Origin: Alphaproteobacteria bacterium
GTDB taxonomy: Bacteria > Pseudomonadota > Alphaproteobacteria > Sphingomonadales > Emcibacteraceae
DNA length: 7,812 nucleotides
Direction: 5' to 3'
Assembly (NCBI GenBank): GCA_002402225.1
Contig: NVVM01000066.1
Location: 4,917 to 12,728, forward strand
In this document: in pieces, positions 1 through 5,633 of the stretch
How positions within the stretch are numbered: position 1 is the first letter of the stretch
Layout: the number at the start of each line of letters is the position of its first letter
Notes under the pieces: generated by a model
Seen by the model: the letters and a program-made list of their open reading frames with translations, nothing else
Told to the model about the DNA's origin: nothing
The model's database searches: none
Made by a program: the position numbers and the translations under genes

Positions 1-1
1 T

Positions 2-400
2 TTCCGCTTTGCCGAAATGCTCCGGCGCGGCGGTGAGCTTAACGGCACACGTCTGTTGTCGCCGCTTACCATTGATCTTGCCACCCGTAATCAAACCGGG
101 CAGATGGTCAATGATGCCTGGGTTTTTGCCCGTGAATTCCGGAATTGGGATGAGTTCCCCGCCTATCTGGGGCTTGGTTTTTATCTGCGGGGCGAGGGAA
201 TATTCCCGCAATATTACGGCAGTCTGGCCAGCCCGCGCACCTTTGGTCATGCCGGCGTTGGTTCCATGGTGTTCTGGATTGACCCTGTGCGTGATATGAC
301 GTTCGTTGGCATGACGGCGGGCCTGATGGAGGAAACCTACAGCATAGAACGCTGGCAACGATTGTCGGATATTGCGCTGTCATCAATCGTCACGCCCTGA
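2..400 (+). CDS. Serine hydrolase, beta-lactamase/class C-like family, C-terminal part
   Basis: The visible 132 codons, open from the left window edge to TGA at 398-400, are the C-terminal end of a beta-lactamase-fold serine hydrolase (esterase/DD-peptidase-like). An RFAEMLRRGG segment at the start matches the helix in this family that reads roughly ARFGQMLLNGG. Further on, FGHAGVGSMVFWIDP (codons around 230-280) carries the H-x-G motif on the beta-strand lining the active site, equivalent to KTG in true beta-lactamases, followed by the usual strand ending in a WIDP-type turn. The S-x-x-K nucleophile and Y-x-N motifs lie outside the window, so catalytic competence is unseen. Family members hydrolyse esters, lactones or short amides as well as beta-lactams. 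Beside a catabolic cluster an esterase or lactonase role is more likely than resistance, but this is inference. The cyclase gene follows 44 nt downstream on the same strand. Confidence 0.82.
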   Translation, partial: FRFAEMLRRGGELNGTRLLSPLTIDLATRNQTGQMVNDAWVFAREFRNWDEFPAYLGLGFYLRGEGIFPQYYGSLASPRTFGHAGVGSMVFWIDPVRDMTFVGMTAGLMEETYSIERWQRLSDIALSSIVTP

Positions 401-408
401 CCGTCTAT

Positions 409-422
409 TTGTAATATTACAA
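409..422. promoter_or_regulatory. Perfect 14-bp AT-rich palindrome upstream of the cyclase gene
   Basis: TTGTAATATTACAA is a perfect inverted repeat with no spacer, lying 22 bp before the cyclase ATG in the 44-nt gap after the serine hydrolase. Its size and position would suit a dimeric repressor or activator site, or part of a promoter core. It does not match the palindrome in the tetR/ADH region. An AT-rich 14-mer palindrome can also arise by chance, so regulatory function is inferred. Confidence 0.3.
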
Positions 423-429
423 TAATCTG

Positions 430-436
430 AGAAAGG
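430..436 (+). promoter_or_regulatory. Ribosome binding site of the cyclase gene
   Basis: AGAAAGG ends 8 nt before the ATG at 445. It supports this start and independent translation initiation after the serine hydrolase stop. Confidence 0.6.
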
Positions 437-444
437 TTAAAGCC

Positions 445-1353
445 ATGCCTGAAGACAAGAAACCGGAAAAATCCTTTGGGGACCAATGGTATCCCTCGCG
501 TTTTGGTGCCGATGATGAAATCGGCGCGCTCAATTTCCTCAATCCCGGAAAAATTCTTGAGGCGATCAGTCTGGTCAGGCAGGGAAATACCTATTCCCTC
601 GCCATTCCCACCGGACCGAAAACACCGGCCTATCCGCCGCGAAATTTTCAGATGAATGTTGTGTCACCGGGCCAGTATGGCGGCAGCACATGGGGGAAAA
701 ACAAGGCCGGCGGCATTGATGAATTTTTTACGGTCTGGCCCGGTATGGGTACCCATTTCGACGGGCTTGGCCATATCGCCATTGATCACCGTTTCTATAA
801 CGGCGCCCCGGCAGATGAGGTTTACAACCACACAGGCGTCCTGAAATTCGGTACGGAAACCATTCCGCCGATCGTCACGCGCGGCGTATTCCTTGATATT
901 GCCGCCTTGCGCGGTGTCCAGATGATGGAACCGGGGGACGTGATAACCCCCGCCGATATTGAGCAGGCCATGGAACGCCAAAAGGTCAAAATCGGTTCAG
1001 GAGATGTGGTGATGCTGCGTACCGGCTGGATTACGACAATGGATGATGCGCCTGAAAAATTCATCGGGCCGGTTCCCGGCCTTGGCAAGGCGGCGGCGCA
1101 ATATCTATCCGATGCCGAGGTGGTTATCATCGGGGTCGATCAATATTCCACAGAAGTCATGCCGGCCGAAGATCCCGATGAATTCATTCCGGTTCATCAG
1201 CTTGATCTGGCCGTAAACGGCGTCTACCACCTTCAGAATGTCATGCTCGAAGAATTGGCCCGCGACAATATCAATGAATTCATGTTTGTTCTTGGCTTGC
1301 CCAAATTTGTCGGTGCCACCCAAATGACCGCAAACCCCATCGCCATTTGTTAG
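445..1353 (+). CDS. Cyclase/kynurenine-formamidase-family metal-dependent hydrolase
   Basis: This 302-aa protein belongs to the cyclase family (Pfam PF04199), Zn/Mn-dependent hydrolases that include kynurenine formamidase and isatin hydrolase and cleave amide or ring C-N/C-C bonds. The signature GMGTHFDGLGH at residues 100-110 corresponds to H-x-G-T-H-x-D-x-x-x-H: H104, D106 and H110 are kept, but the first His is Gly100. Near the C-terminus, GVYHLQNVMLEEL (259-271) aligns with the segment that in KynB-type enzymes has a metal-binding Glu, here apparently Gln264. The protein ends with ATQMTANPIAI, the typical family tail of the form GATxxxxNPIAI. Length fits the longer bacterial subfamily (about 300 aa) rather than the roughly 210-aa KynB. 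There is no signal peptide, so it is probably cytosolic. The gene follows the serine hydrolase by 44 nt and converges on SDR1. The substrate is unknown; a ring-opening or amidase/lactonase-like step is inferred from context. Confidence 0.88.
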   Translation: MPEDKKPEKSFGDQWYPSRFGADDEIGALNFLNPGKILEAISLVRQGNTYSLAIPTGPKTPAYPPRNFQMNVVSPGQYGGSTWGKNKAGGIDEFFTVWPGMGTHFDGLGHIAIDHRFYNGAPADEVYNHTGVLKFGTETIPPIVTRGVFLDIAALRGVQMMEPGDVITPADIEQAMERQKVKIGSGDVVMLRTGWITTMDDAPEKFIGPVPGLGKAAAQYLSDAEVVIIGVDQYSTEVMPAEDPDEFIPVHQLDLAVNGVYHLQNVMLEELARDNINEFMFVLGLPKFVGATQMTANPIAIC

Positions 1354-1357
1354 CGGC

Positions 1358-2140
1358 CTATTTGGCAGAAACCCCGCCGTCTACGATGATGTCGGTTCCG
1401 GTGACGAAGCGCGCTTCATCGGACGCCAGATATAATGCGGCATAGGCAATATCTTCTGGCTGGCCGAAAATGCGCAGGGGAATTGTTCTTTTCAGTTTTT
1501 CCGCCATAACCTGCGGATCGGTTTTCTCGCCCGATATGGACCCTTCAAGCGCCTCCTGCCCCATGGGGGTTTCAATGAAACCCGGCAGGATACTGTTACA
1601 GCGAATATTATAGCCCTTTCTGGCACAATATAACGCCACTGACCGGCCAAACTGGCGCACAGCCGCCTTGCCAGCGCCGTAAGGCGCGAAATCCGGCGTG
1701 GCCATATTCGCCGCCAGTGACGAGATATTGACGATCGCGCCGCCCTGTTGTTTCATCATGGATATGGCATAACGGCAGCCCAGAACAACGCCGCCAACAT
1801 TAATGTGGTTGATGCTGTCCCATGTTTCCAGACTGGAAAATTCCGGGTCCTGAGGCTGGCGGGGGCCGCTGGTGCCAGCATTATTCACCATAATATCAAG
1901 CCGGCCATATTGTTCCACTATCCTGTCCCGAACCAATTGCCAGTCGGCATCACAGCTGACATCATGAGGCAGGGTGACGATATCCTCGCCCAGATGGCGG
2001 GCTTTCTCCTGAACCATATCGCCGTTTATATCAGTCGCGATAATTCTGGCCCCCTCTGCCGCCATTAGGCGAACCGTTGCCAGACCAATTCCTGATCCCG
2101 CGCCGGTAATCAGAGCAGTTTTTCCTGTAAGACGTCCCAT
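1358..2140 (-). CDS. Short-chain dehydrogenase/reductase (SDR1), probably NAD-dependent
   Basis: A classical SDR of 260 aa counted from the ATG at 2140. Seen in order: TGAGSGIG nucleotide-binding loop (12-19), Asp37 at the end of the second strand (ATDIN), NNAG (86-89), Asn114, and a catalytic triad of Ser141, Tyr154 and Lys158 (YGAGK), closing with the IIVDGG motif (251-256). An acidic residue at position 37 normally selects NAD(H) over NADP(H), so oxidation of a secondary alcohol to a ketone is the likely direction. The frame is also open to a GTG at 2158, adding six residues, but that GTG has no Shine-Dalgarno sequence, whereas the ATG at 2140 has AAGGA just upstream; the ATG is preferred. 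It lies 29 nt downstream of tetR on the same strand, suggesting cotranscription and autoregulated expression. The substrate is not readable from sequence. Confidence 0.9.
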   Translation of the reverse strand: MGRLTGKTALITGAGSGIGLATVRLMAAEGARIIATDINGDMVQEKARHLGEDIVTLPHDVSCDADWQLVRDRIVEQYGRLDIMVNNAGTSGPRQPQDPEFSSLETWDSINHINVGGVVLGCRYAISMMKQQGGAIVNISSLAANMATPDFAPYGAGKAAVRQFGRSVALYCARKGYNIRCNSILPGFIETPMGQEALEGSISGEKTDPQVMAEKLKRTIPLRIFGQPEDIAYAALYLASDEARFVTGTDIIVDGGVSAK

Positions 2141-2144
2141 ATTT

Positions 2145-2149
2145 TCCTT
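2145..2149 (-). promoter_or_regulatory. Ribosome binding site that decides the SDR1 start
   Basis: On the minus strand AAGGA lies 4 nt upstream of the ATG at 2140. The alternative GTG at 2158 has only AATTATTGATGA before it, so the downstream ATG is the better start. The spacing is slightly short. Confidence 0.5.
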
Positions 2150-2169
2150 AGTTTTCACTCATCAATAAT

Positions 2170-2805
2170 TCAGTGGGCACCAACCATATTAAGAATATAT
2201 TCGGACATACGGGCGGCAATTTCATCAGGCGTGCAACGACCATCAGACTGATACCATGTGTAAATCCACGAAATCATTCCGGCAATGCAGATGCTGACCA
2301 TTTTTGGATCATTCACTTTAAAGCAGCCGCTTTCGATGCCACGTTCAATGATTCTGGCGAGACCACCATCAATATCCCGTTTCATCTTGCGGATATTTTC
2401 CTTGTCATTGATCGGCAGGTCTTTTTCGTCCCGCCAGAACATGGCCGTGCTGACCCGTGTCTCGATCACCGCAAGAACGAAGCGCTGAACCAATTCTTTC
2501 AAAATCTCGACAGGCGGCCCCTTTTCAACATCCACCCCGTCAAAAACACTGAGCGACCGGCTCATGGTTCGTTCCAGAAGATGAAGCAGAATATCGCGCT
2601 TGTTCTCAAAATGATAATAGATAAAAGGCTTGGTCACACCAAGCTCCTCAGCAATGGCGTCTACTGTGGTGGCCTGATAGCCCCGATGATAGAAAAACCG
2701 CTCGGCGACTTCAAGAATCTGTTCCCGTTTAAAATCAAAAAGCTTGTTCCGGATACCGTTTTTAGCTTTGGCGGCACCCGCAGCCCTGTTTTTTTTCTGC
2801 GCCAT
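2170..2805 (-). CDS. TetR/AcrR-family transcriptional repressor, KstR2-like C-terminal domain
   Basis: This 211-aa regulator has a basic N-terminal tail (1-27), then a textbook TetR DNA-binding domain at about 28-75: the recognition helix-turn-helix reads TTVDAIAEELGVTKPFIYYHF (46-66), followed by ENKRDIL. The ligand domain ends with a segment at 168-208 (KMVSICIAGMISWIYTWY then a TPDEIA stretch) resembling the C-terminal domain of KstR2-type regulators (PF17932), several of which sense acyl-CoA thioesters; that assignment is from memory of the pattern. The start is the ATG at 2805, with AGGA (2815-2818) 9 nt upstream. It diverges from the ADH gene across 165 nt holding a 16-bp palindrome and is followed 29 nt later by SDR1. 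It probably represses both directions until a pathway CoA thioester accumulates (inference). Confidence 0.92.
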   Translation of the reverse strand: MAQKKNRAAGAAKAKNGIRNKLFDFKREQILEVAERFFYHRGYQATTVDAIAEELGVTKPFIYYHFENKRDILLHLLERTMSRSLSVFDGVDVEKGPPVEILKELVQRFVLAVIETRVSTAMFWRDEKDLPINDKENIRKMKRDIDGGLARIIERGIESGCFKVNDPKMVSICIAGMISWIYTWYQSDGRCTPDEIAARMSEYILNMVGAH

Positions 2806-2892
2806 ATTCTGTCTTCCTCTCAGGTCAAATCACCCGTCTTATACCCAAATCCCGCCATCACGTCCATATGGTTCATTATTTCATTTCCGATC

Positions 2893-2922
2893 TTTAAAAT
2901 AACAATAGCATTTAATTATACT
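2893..2922 (+). promoter_or_regulatory. Candidate promoter of the ADH-hydratase operon
   Basis: TTTAAA (2893-2898) and TATACT (2917-2922) are separated by 18 bp, a plausible sigma-70-type pair with a good -10 and a weak -35. The -10 forms the left arm of the palindrome at 2917-2932, so a bound repressor would block polymerase. The ADH start codon is 48 bp downstream of the -10. The region is very AT-rich, so chance matches are likely. Confidence 0.35.
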
Positions 2923-2932
2923 ATATAGTATA
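2917..2932. promoter_or_regulatory. Perfect 16-bp palindrome, candidate TetR operator
   Basis: TATACTATATAGTATA is a perfect inverted repeat without spacer in the divergent tetR/ADH intergenic region, 38 bp before the ADH ATG and 111 bp before the tetR ATG. After one mismatch on each side, two more pairs (2914-2915 with 2934-2935) also match. TetR repressors commonly bind such palindromes in divergent promoters next to their own gene. Each arm contains a TATACT -10-like hexamer, one per strand, so one site could control both directions. Binding by the adjacent TetR protein is inferred. Confidence 0.55.
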
Positions 2933-2970
2933 TTTTTCTACACTAATATCAGAAAAATAAAGAGAACGCC

Positions 2971-4035
2971 ATGAAAGCATTACGTTACTATAAGCAAAAA
3001 GATTTCCGGCTGGAGGATATCGCCGAGCCGGTACCCGGTTCCGGCGAAGTAAAGGTCAAGGTTAAATGGTGCGGCATCTGCGGTTCTGATGTTCAGGAAT
3101 ATCTGAGCGGGCCCAAGATGGTTCCCACACGGCCTCATCCGCAAACCGGTCTGTCGGCCCCCATGACCGGCGGCCATGAATTTTCCGGTGAAATTACAGA
3201 AATAGGCGCAGAAGTAAGCGGTTTTACCCCCGGCGACCGTGTCGTGGTGCGCCCGACCCTGCCATGTTATCACTGCCATTATTGCCGTCAGGGCCGATAT
3301 ATTCAATGCGCGGTGCTTGCCACAATGGGCGGCTCGGCCAACGGGGCGTTCGCCGAATATGTCACTGTCCGCGATGATTGCCTGTATAAGCTGCCGGATA
3401 ATGTGACTTTTGAACAGGCCACCTATGCGGAACCGCTGGCCTGCGCCGTTCGTGCGGTACAGCGCAGCGGGATGACGCCGGGCGCGAGCGTTGCGGTCAT
3501 TGGCGCGGGGCCAATTGGCCTGTTGACCATGCAAACGGCACTGGCCTGCGGCGCATCACGGGTTTTTCTGTTTGAAACCGTTGAAAGCCGCCGAACCCTT
3601 GCCGAAGAACTGGGGGCCACCGCCACCTTCGACCCCCGCGACGGGGATCCGGGCAAAATCATCGCCAGCCTGACCGAGGGTCGCCGGGCCGATATTGTTT
3701 TTGAATGTGCGGGCAGCGGTTCGGCCCTGCTGCTTGCCGACAGTTTGAGCGGGCGAGGCAGTATCATCCTGCAGATGGGCGTTCCCGGCGAGCCGGTGGC
3801 CTTTCCCTTTTATAATCTTTTTATGCGGGAAAAAACCATCATCGCCAGTCAGGGCTATGTCAATAGCGAGTTTGAGACCGCGCTGAATTTTATCGCCAGC
3901 GGCAGGGTTCGCTGTGACCCGGTCATGACCACGGCCAGAATATCCCTTGATAAAATCATTGCCGAAGGGTTTGAGGAGCTTACCGGCCCGCACCGCAACC
4001 GGCATTGCAAGATATTGGTAACGCCGCAAGGCTAA
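2971..4035 (+). CDS. Zinc-dependent medium-chain alcohol dehydrogenase (butanediol/sorbitol dehydrogenase type)
   Basis: This 354-aa MDR-superfamily protein would oxidise a secondary alcohol or vicinal diol to a ketone with NAD. All metal sites are intact: catalytic zinc ligands Cys37 (GICGSD), His69-Glu70 (GGHE) and Glu154 (AEP), and structural zinc ligands Cys99, Cys102, Cys105 and Cys113 in a C-x2-C-x2-C-x7-C lobe. The Rossmann motif GAGPIG is at 178-183, and Glu202 ends the second strand, consistent with NAD rather than NADP. The N-terminal pattern (MKALRYY, then KVKWCGICGSDVQEYLSGP) and the PHPQTG insertion are typical of (R,R)-2,3-butanediol dehydrogenase-like enzymes, but substrate specificity within this group is broad. 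A weak purine-rich AAGAGA precedes the ATG. It is the first gene of a two-gene operon with the hydratase 23 nt downstream and is probably controlled from the palindrome at 2917-2932. Confidence 0.92.
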   Translation: MKALRYYKQKDFRLEDIAEPVPGSGEVKVKVKWCGICGSDVQEYLSGPKMVPTRPHPQTGLSAPMTGGHEFSGEITEIGAEVSGFTPGDRVVVRPTLPCYHCHYCRQGRYIQCAVLATMGGSANGAFAEYVTVRDDCLYKLPDNVTFEQATYAEPLACAVRAVQRSGMTPGASVAVIGAGPIGLLTMQTALACGASRVFLFETVESRRTLAEELGATATFDPRDGDPGKIIASLTEGRRADIVFECAGSGSALLLADSLSGRGSIILQMGVPGEPVAFPFYNLFMREKTIIASQGYVNSEFETALNFIASGRVRCDPVMTTARISLDKIIAEGFEELTGPHRNRHCKILVTPQG

Positions 4036-4058
4036 CAGATAAACCCTGGGAAATACAC

Positions 4059-4844
4059 ATGTCCTATCAAACAATCCAATATGATAATGATGGCCAGATA
4101 GCGGTTTTGACCTTTCACCGGCCAGAAACCAGAAACGCCATTAATGAGGTCATGATTCATGAACTTGACGATATATTGAAAAATATTGCGGCGGACAAAA
4201 AATTACGCGTGCTTATTCTTACCGGTGCGGGCAAAAGCTTTGTTGCCGGCGGCGATATTTCAATGATCGATAAAGGGCTTGACCATCCTTATGAATTTTT
4301 TCTTCTGCATGATATTCTGACCACAATTGGCAAGCGGCTGGAACGGCTGACGATACCGGTCATTGCCGCCATCAATGGCGCGGCATTCGGCGGCGGGCTG
4401 GAATTGGCGCTGGCCTGTGATTTCCGTATTATGGCCGATACAGCGCAGTTGGGCCTGCCGGAAGCGGGTCTGGGGGTTATCCCCGGCGCCGGCGGCACGG
4501 CGCGGCTGGCACGGATCATCGGGCGGGAACAGGCTTTTCTCATGGAAATGACCGCTGATCCTGTCAATGCGCAAGAGGCCTTCAGAATTGGTCTGGTGAG
4601 TGAAATTACCCCGCAAGAAAAAATTCTTGAGGCCGCTCATCAGCTTGCCCGGCGGATTTGCGCCCGCGCGCCCGCCGCCGTTTCCACCATCAAGCGGGCC
4701 ATTATCATGGCAGAAAATATGCCGCTTGAGGGGGCCATAGACTATTGCCAGCAAGCCGCAATGTTGCTGGGCACCACCGAAGATGCCCGCGAAGGTATGC
4801 GGGCCTTTCTGGAAAAACGCTCCCCCGTCTGGAAAGGCAAGTGA
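4059..4844 (+). CDS. Enoyl-CoA hydratase/isomerase (crotonase) family protein
   Basis: This 261-aa crotonase-fold protein is likely to hydrate a 2-enoyl-CoA to a 3-hydroxyacyl-CoA. The oxyanion-hole segments are clear: FVAGGDI (61-67) and AAFGGGLELA (108-117). Both glutamates used by true hydratases are present: Glu115 in GGGLELA and Glu135 in LGLPEAGLG, followed by IPGAGGTARL (141-150). Keeping both acids favours hydratase over isomerase, dehalogenase or hydrolase members of the superfamily. The start chosen is the ATG at 4059, 23 nt after the ADH stop; a longer reading from a TTG at 4005 would overlap the ADH end and add 18 residues outside the family. The ribosome site is weak (GGGA at 4048-4051), so translation may lean on coupling. 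The gene ends inside a hairpin facing the convergent SDR2. Confidence 0.93.
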   Translation: MSYQTIQYDNDGQIAVLTFHRPETRNAINEVMIHELDDILKNIAADKKLRVLILTGAGKSFVAGGDISMIDKGLDHPYEFFLLHDILTTIGKRLERLTIPVIAAINGAAFGGGLELALACDFRIMADTAQLGLPEAGLGVIPGAGGTARLARIIGREQAFLMEMTADPVNAQEAFRIGLVSEITPQEKILEAAHQLARRICARAPAAVSTIKRAIIMAENMPLEGAIDYCQQAAMLLGTTEDAREGMRAFLEKRSPVWKGK

Positions 4845-4857
4845 CTTTTCACTTGCC
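4836..4857. terminator. Hairpin between convergent hydratase and SDR2 genes
   Basis: A perfect 9-bp stem (GGCAAGTGA / TCACTTGCC) closes a 4-nt loop, CTTT. The left arm contains the last codons and stop of the hydratase gene, and SDR2 ends 7 nt to the right. On the minus strand the stem is followed by TTTCC, a short U run; on the plus strand by ATAAAAG, with no U tract. It probably ends transcription from both sides, better for the minus-strand operon, but the weak U tracts leave intrinsic termination uncertain. Confidence 0.55.
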
Positions 4858-4864
4858 ATAAAAG

Positions 4865-5632
4865 CTAGCGCAGCCGTATGCCGCCATCAACCACAATTTC
4901 CGTTCCCACCATATAGTCACTGGCAGATGAGGCCAGCAGCAGGGCAGTTCCCCTGATATCACGGACATTGCCAATGCGCCGGGCCGGCACTCTTTTTTTG
5001 GCATCCGCCTCTGCCCGCTCCAGCATGTCACTGTTAAGCTCGGTGGCAAAAAATCCGGGACAGATGGCATTGACGTTGATGTTATGACGGATCAAATCCA
5101 GAGCCATGGCCCGGGTCAGCAAAATAACCCCGCCCTTACTGGCGCAATAGTCCGCGCTGTTGGGCAGAGGCTTGAAGAAGGCAACGGAGGCGATATTGAT
5201 AATCTTTCCGCCCCCCTGAGAGATCATATGGGGCACAATGATTTTCGAGCAGTTGAATATACCGCCCAGATTGATGGACTGGGTCTTGTCCCATTCCGAA
5301 AATTCAATATCCATAAAGGGCTTGGCAGCCCCCGTAATACCGGCATTATTAACCAGAATATCAATGCGCCCGAATTTTTCAATAACAGCATCAACCATTG
5401 CCGTGACACTGTCCGGGGAACTGACATCACATTCGGCGGCAAAAGTCTTCACATTATGGCGGGAGAGTTTTTCCGCCGCCGACTGGCAGCGTTCAAGACG
5501 GCGGGAACAGATGGCAATATGCGCCCCCGCCTCGGCGAAACCCTCGGCAATACCAAAACCAATGCCGGTCGCGCCGCCGGTAATTAACGCCACCTTGCCT
5601 TTAATATCCAATAGATCACTGCTGGACGACAT
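4865..5632 (-). CDS. Short-chain dehydrogenase/reductase (SDR2), probably NADP-dependent
   Basis: A classical SDR of 255 aa with every core motif: TGGATGIG (18-25), NNAG (95-98), Asn121, and a catalytic triad of Ser149, Tyr162 and Lys166 (YCASK), ending in the family's IVVDGG (246-251). The second strand ends in Ser43-Arg44-Arg45, basic residues that usually favour NADP(H), in contrast to Asp37 of SDR1. It could act as a 3-hydroxyacyl-CoA/3-oxoacyl dehydrogenase-reductase in line with the acyl-CoA dehydrogenases upstream, or reduce another ketone; the family motifs do not decide. Its ATG begins one base after the stop codon of the preceding acyl-CoA dehydrogenase gene and its ribosome site lies within that gene, so translation is almost certainly coupled. 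It is the last gene of the minus-strand operon. Confidence 0.9.
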   Translation of the reverse strand: MSSSSDLLDIKGKVALITGGATGIGFGIAEGFAEAGAHIAICSRRLERCQSAAEKLSRHNVKTFAAECDVSSPDSVTAMVDAVIEKFGRIDILVNNAGITGAAKPFMDIEFSEWDKTQSINLGGIFNCSKIIVPHMISQGGGKIINIASVAFFKPLPNSADYCASKGGVILLTRAMALDLIRHNINVNAICPGFFATELNSDMLERAEADAKKRVPARRIGNVRDIRGTALLLASSASDYMVGTEIVVDGGIRLR

Positions 5633-5633
5633 A

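Larger units (their letters stand above)
2806..2970. other. Divergent tetR/ADH intergenic regulatory region
   Basis: This 165-nt stretch is the only sizeable non-coding region and the only divergent promoter region in the window. The part nearest ADH (about 2871-2960) is strongly AT-rich compared with the flanking genes and contains the 16-bp palindrome and the candidate ADH promoter. The part nearest tetR holds its ribosome site (AGGA, minus strand, 2815-2818) and no convincing -10/-35 pair. No small gene or RNA is evident. Confidence 0.7.

Noticed and set aside
2141..2158. GTG start for SDR1 at 2158
   Set aside because: There is no Shine-Dalgarno sequence before it, and the AAGGA needed for the ATG at 2140 lies within this stretch.
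2863..2870. 8-bp palindrome CCATATGG in the tetR leader
   Set aside because: It is too short to be meaningful alone, and no second copy is placed as an operator.
2173..2928. Long plus-strand open frame (251 codons) antisense to tetR
   Set aside because: The opposite strand encodes a clear TetR protein with complete motifs. The antisense translation has no recognisable domain and lacks a good ribosome site.
4005..4058. Extended TTG start for the hydratase, overlapping the ADH gene
   Set aside because: The added 18 residues lie outside the family alignment, and the ATG at 4059 fits the usual N-terminus.
549..4633. 15-bp direct repeat AAAAATTCTTGAGGC at 549-563 and 4619-4633
   Set aside because: Both copies are inside coding sequence and encode Lys-Ile-Leu-Glu-Ala in unrelated genes. 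Two isolated copies of this length look like coincidence.
4260..4859. Minus-strand open frame (199 codons) antisense to the enoyl-CoA hydratase gene
   Set aside because: It mirrors a strongly conserved crotonase gene and has no family features; this is a common by-product of codon bias in mid/high-GC genes.
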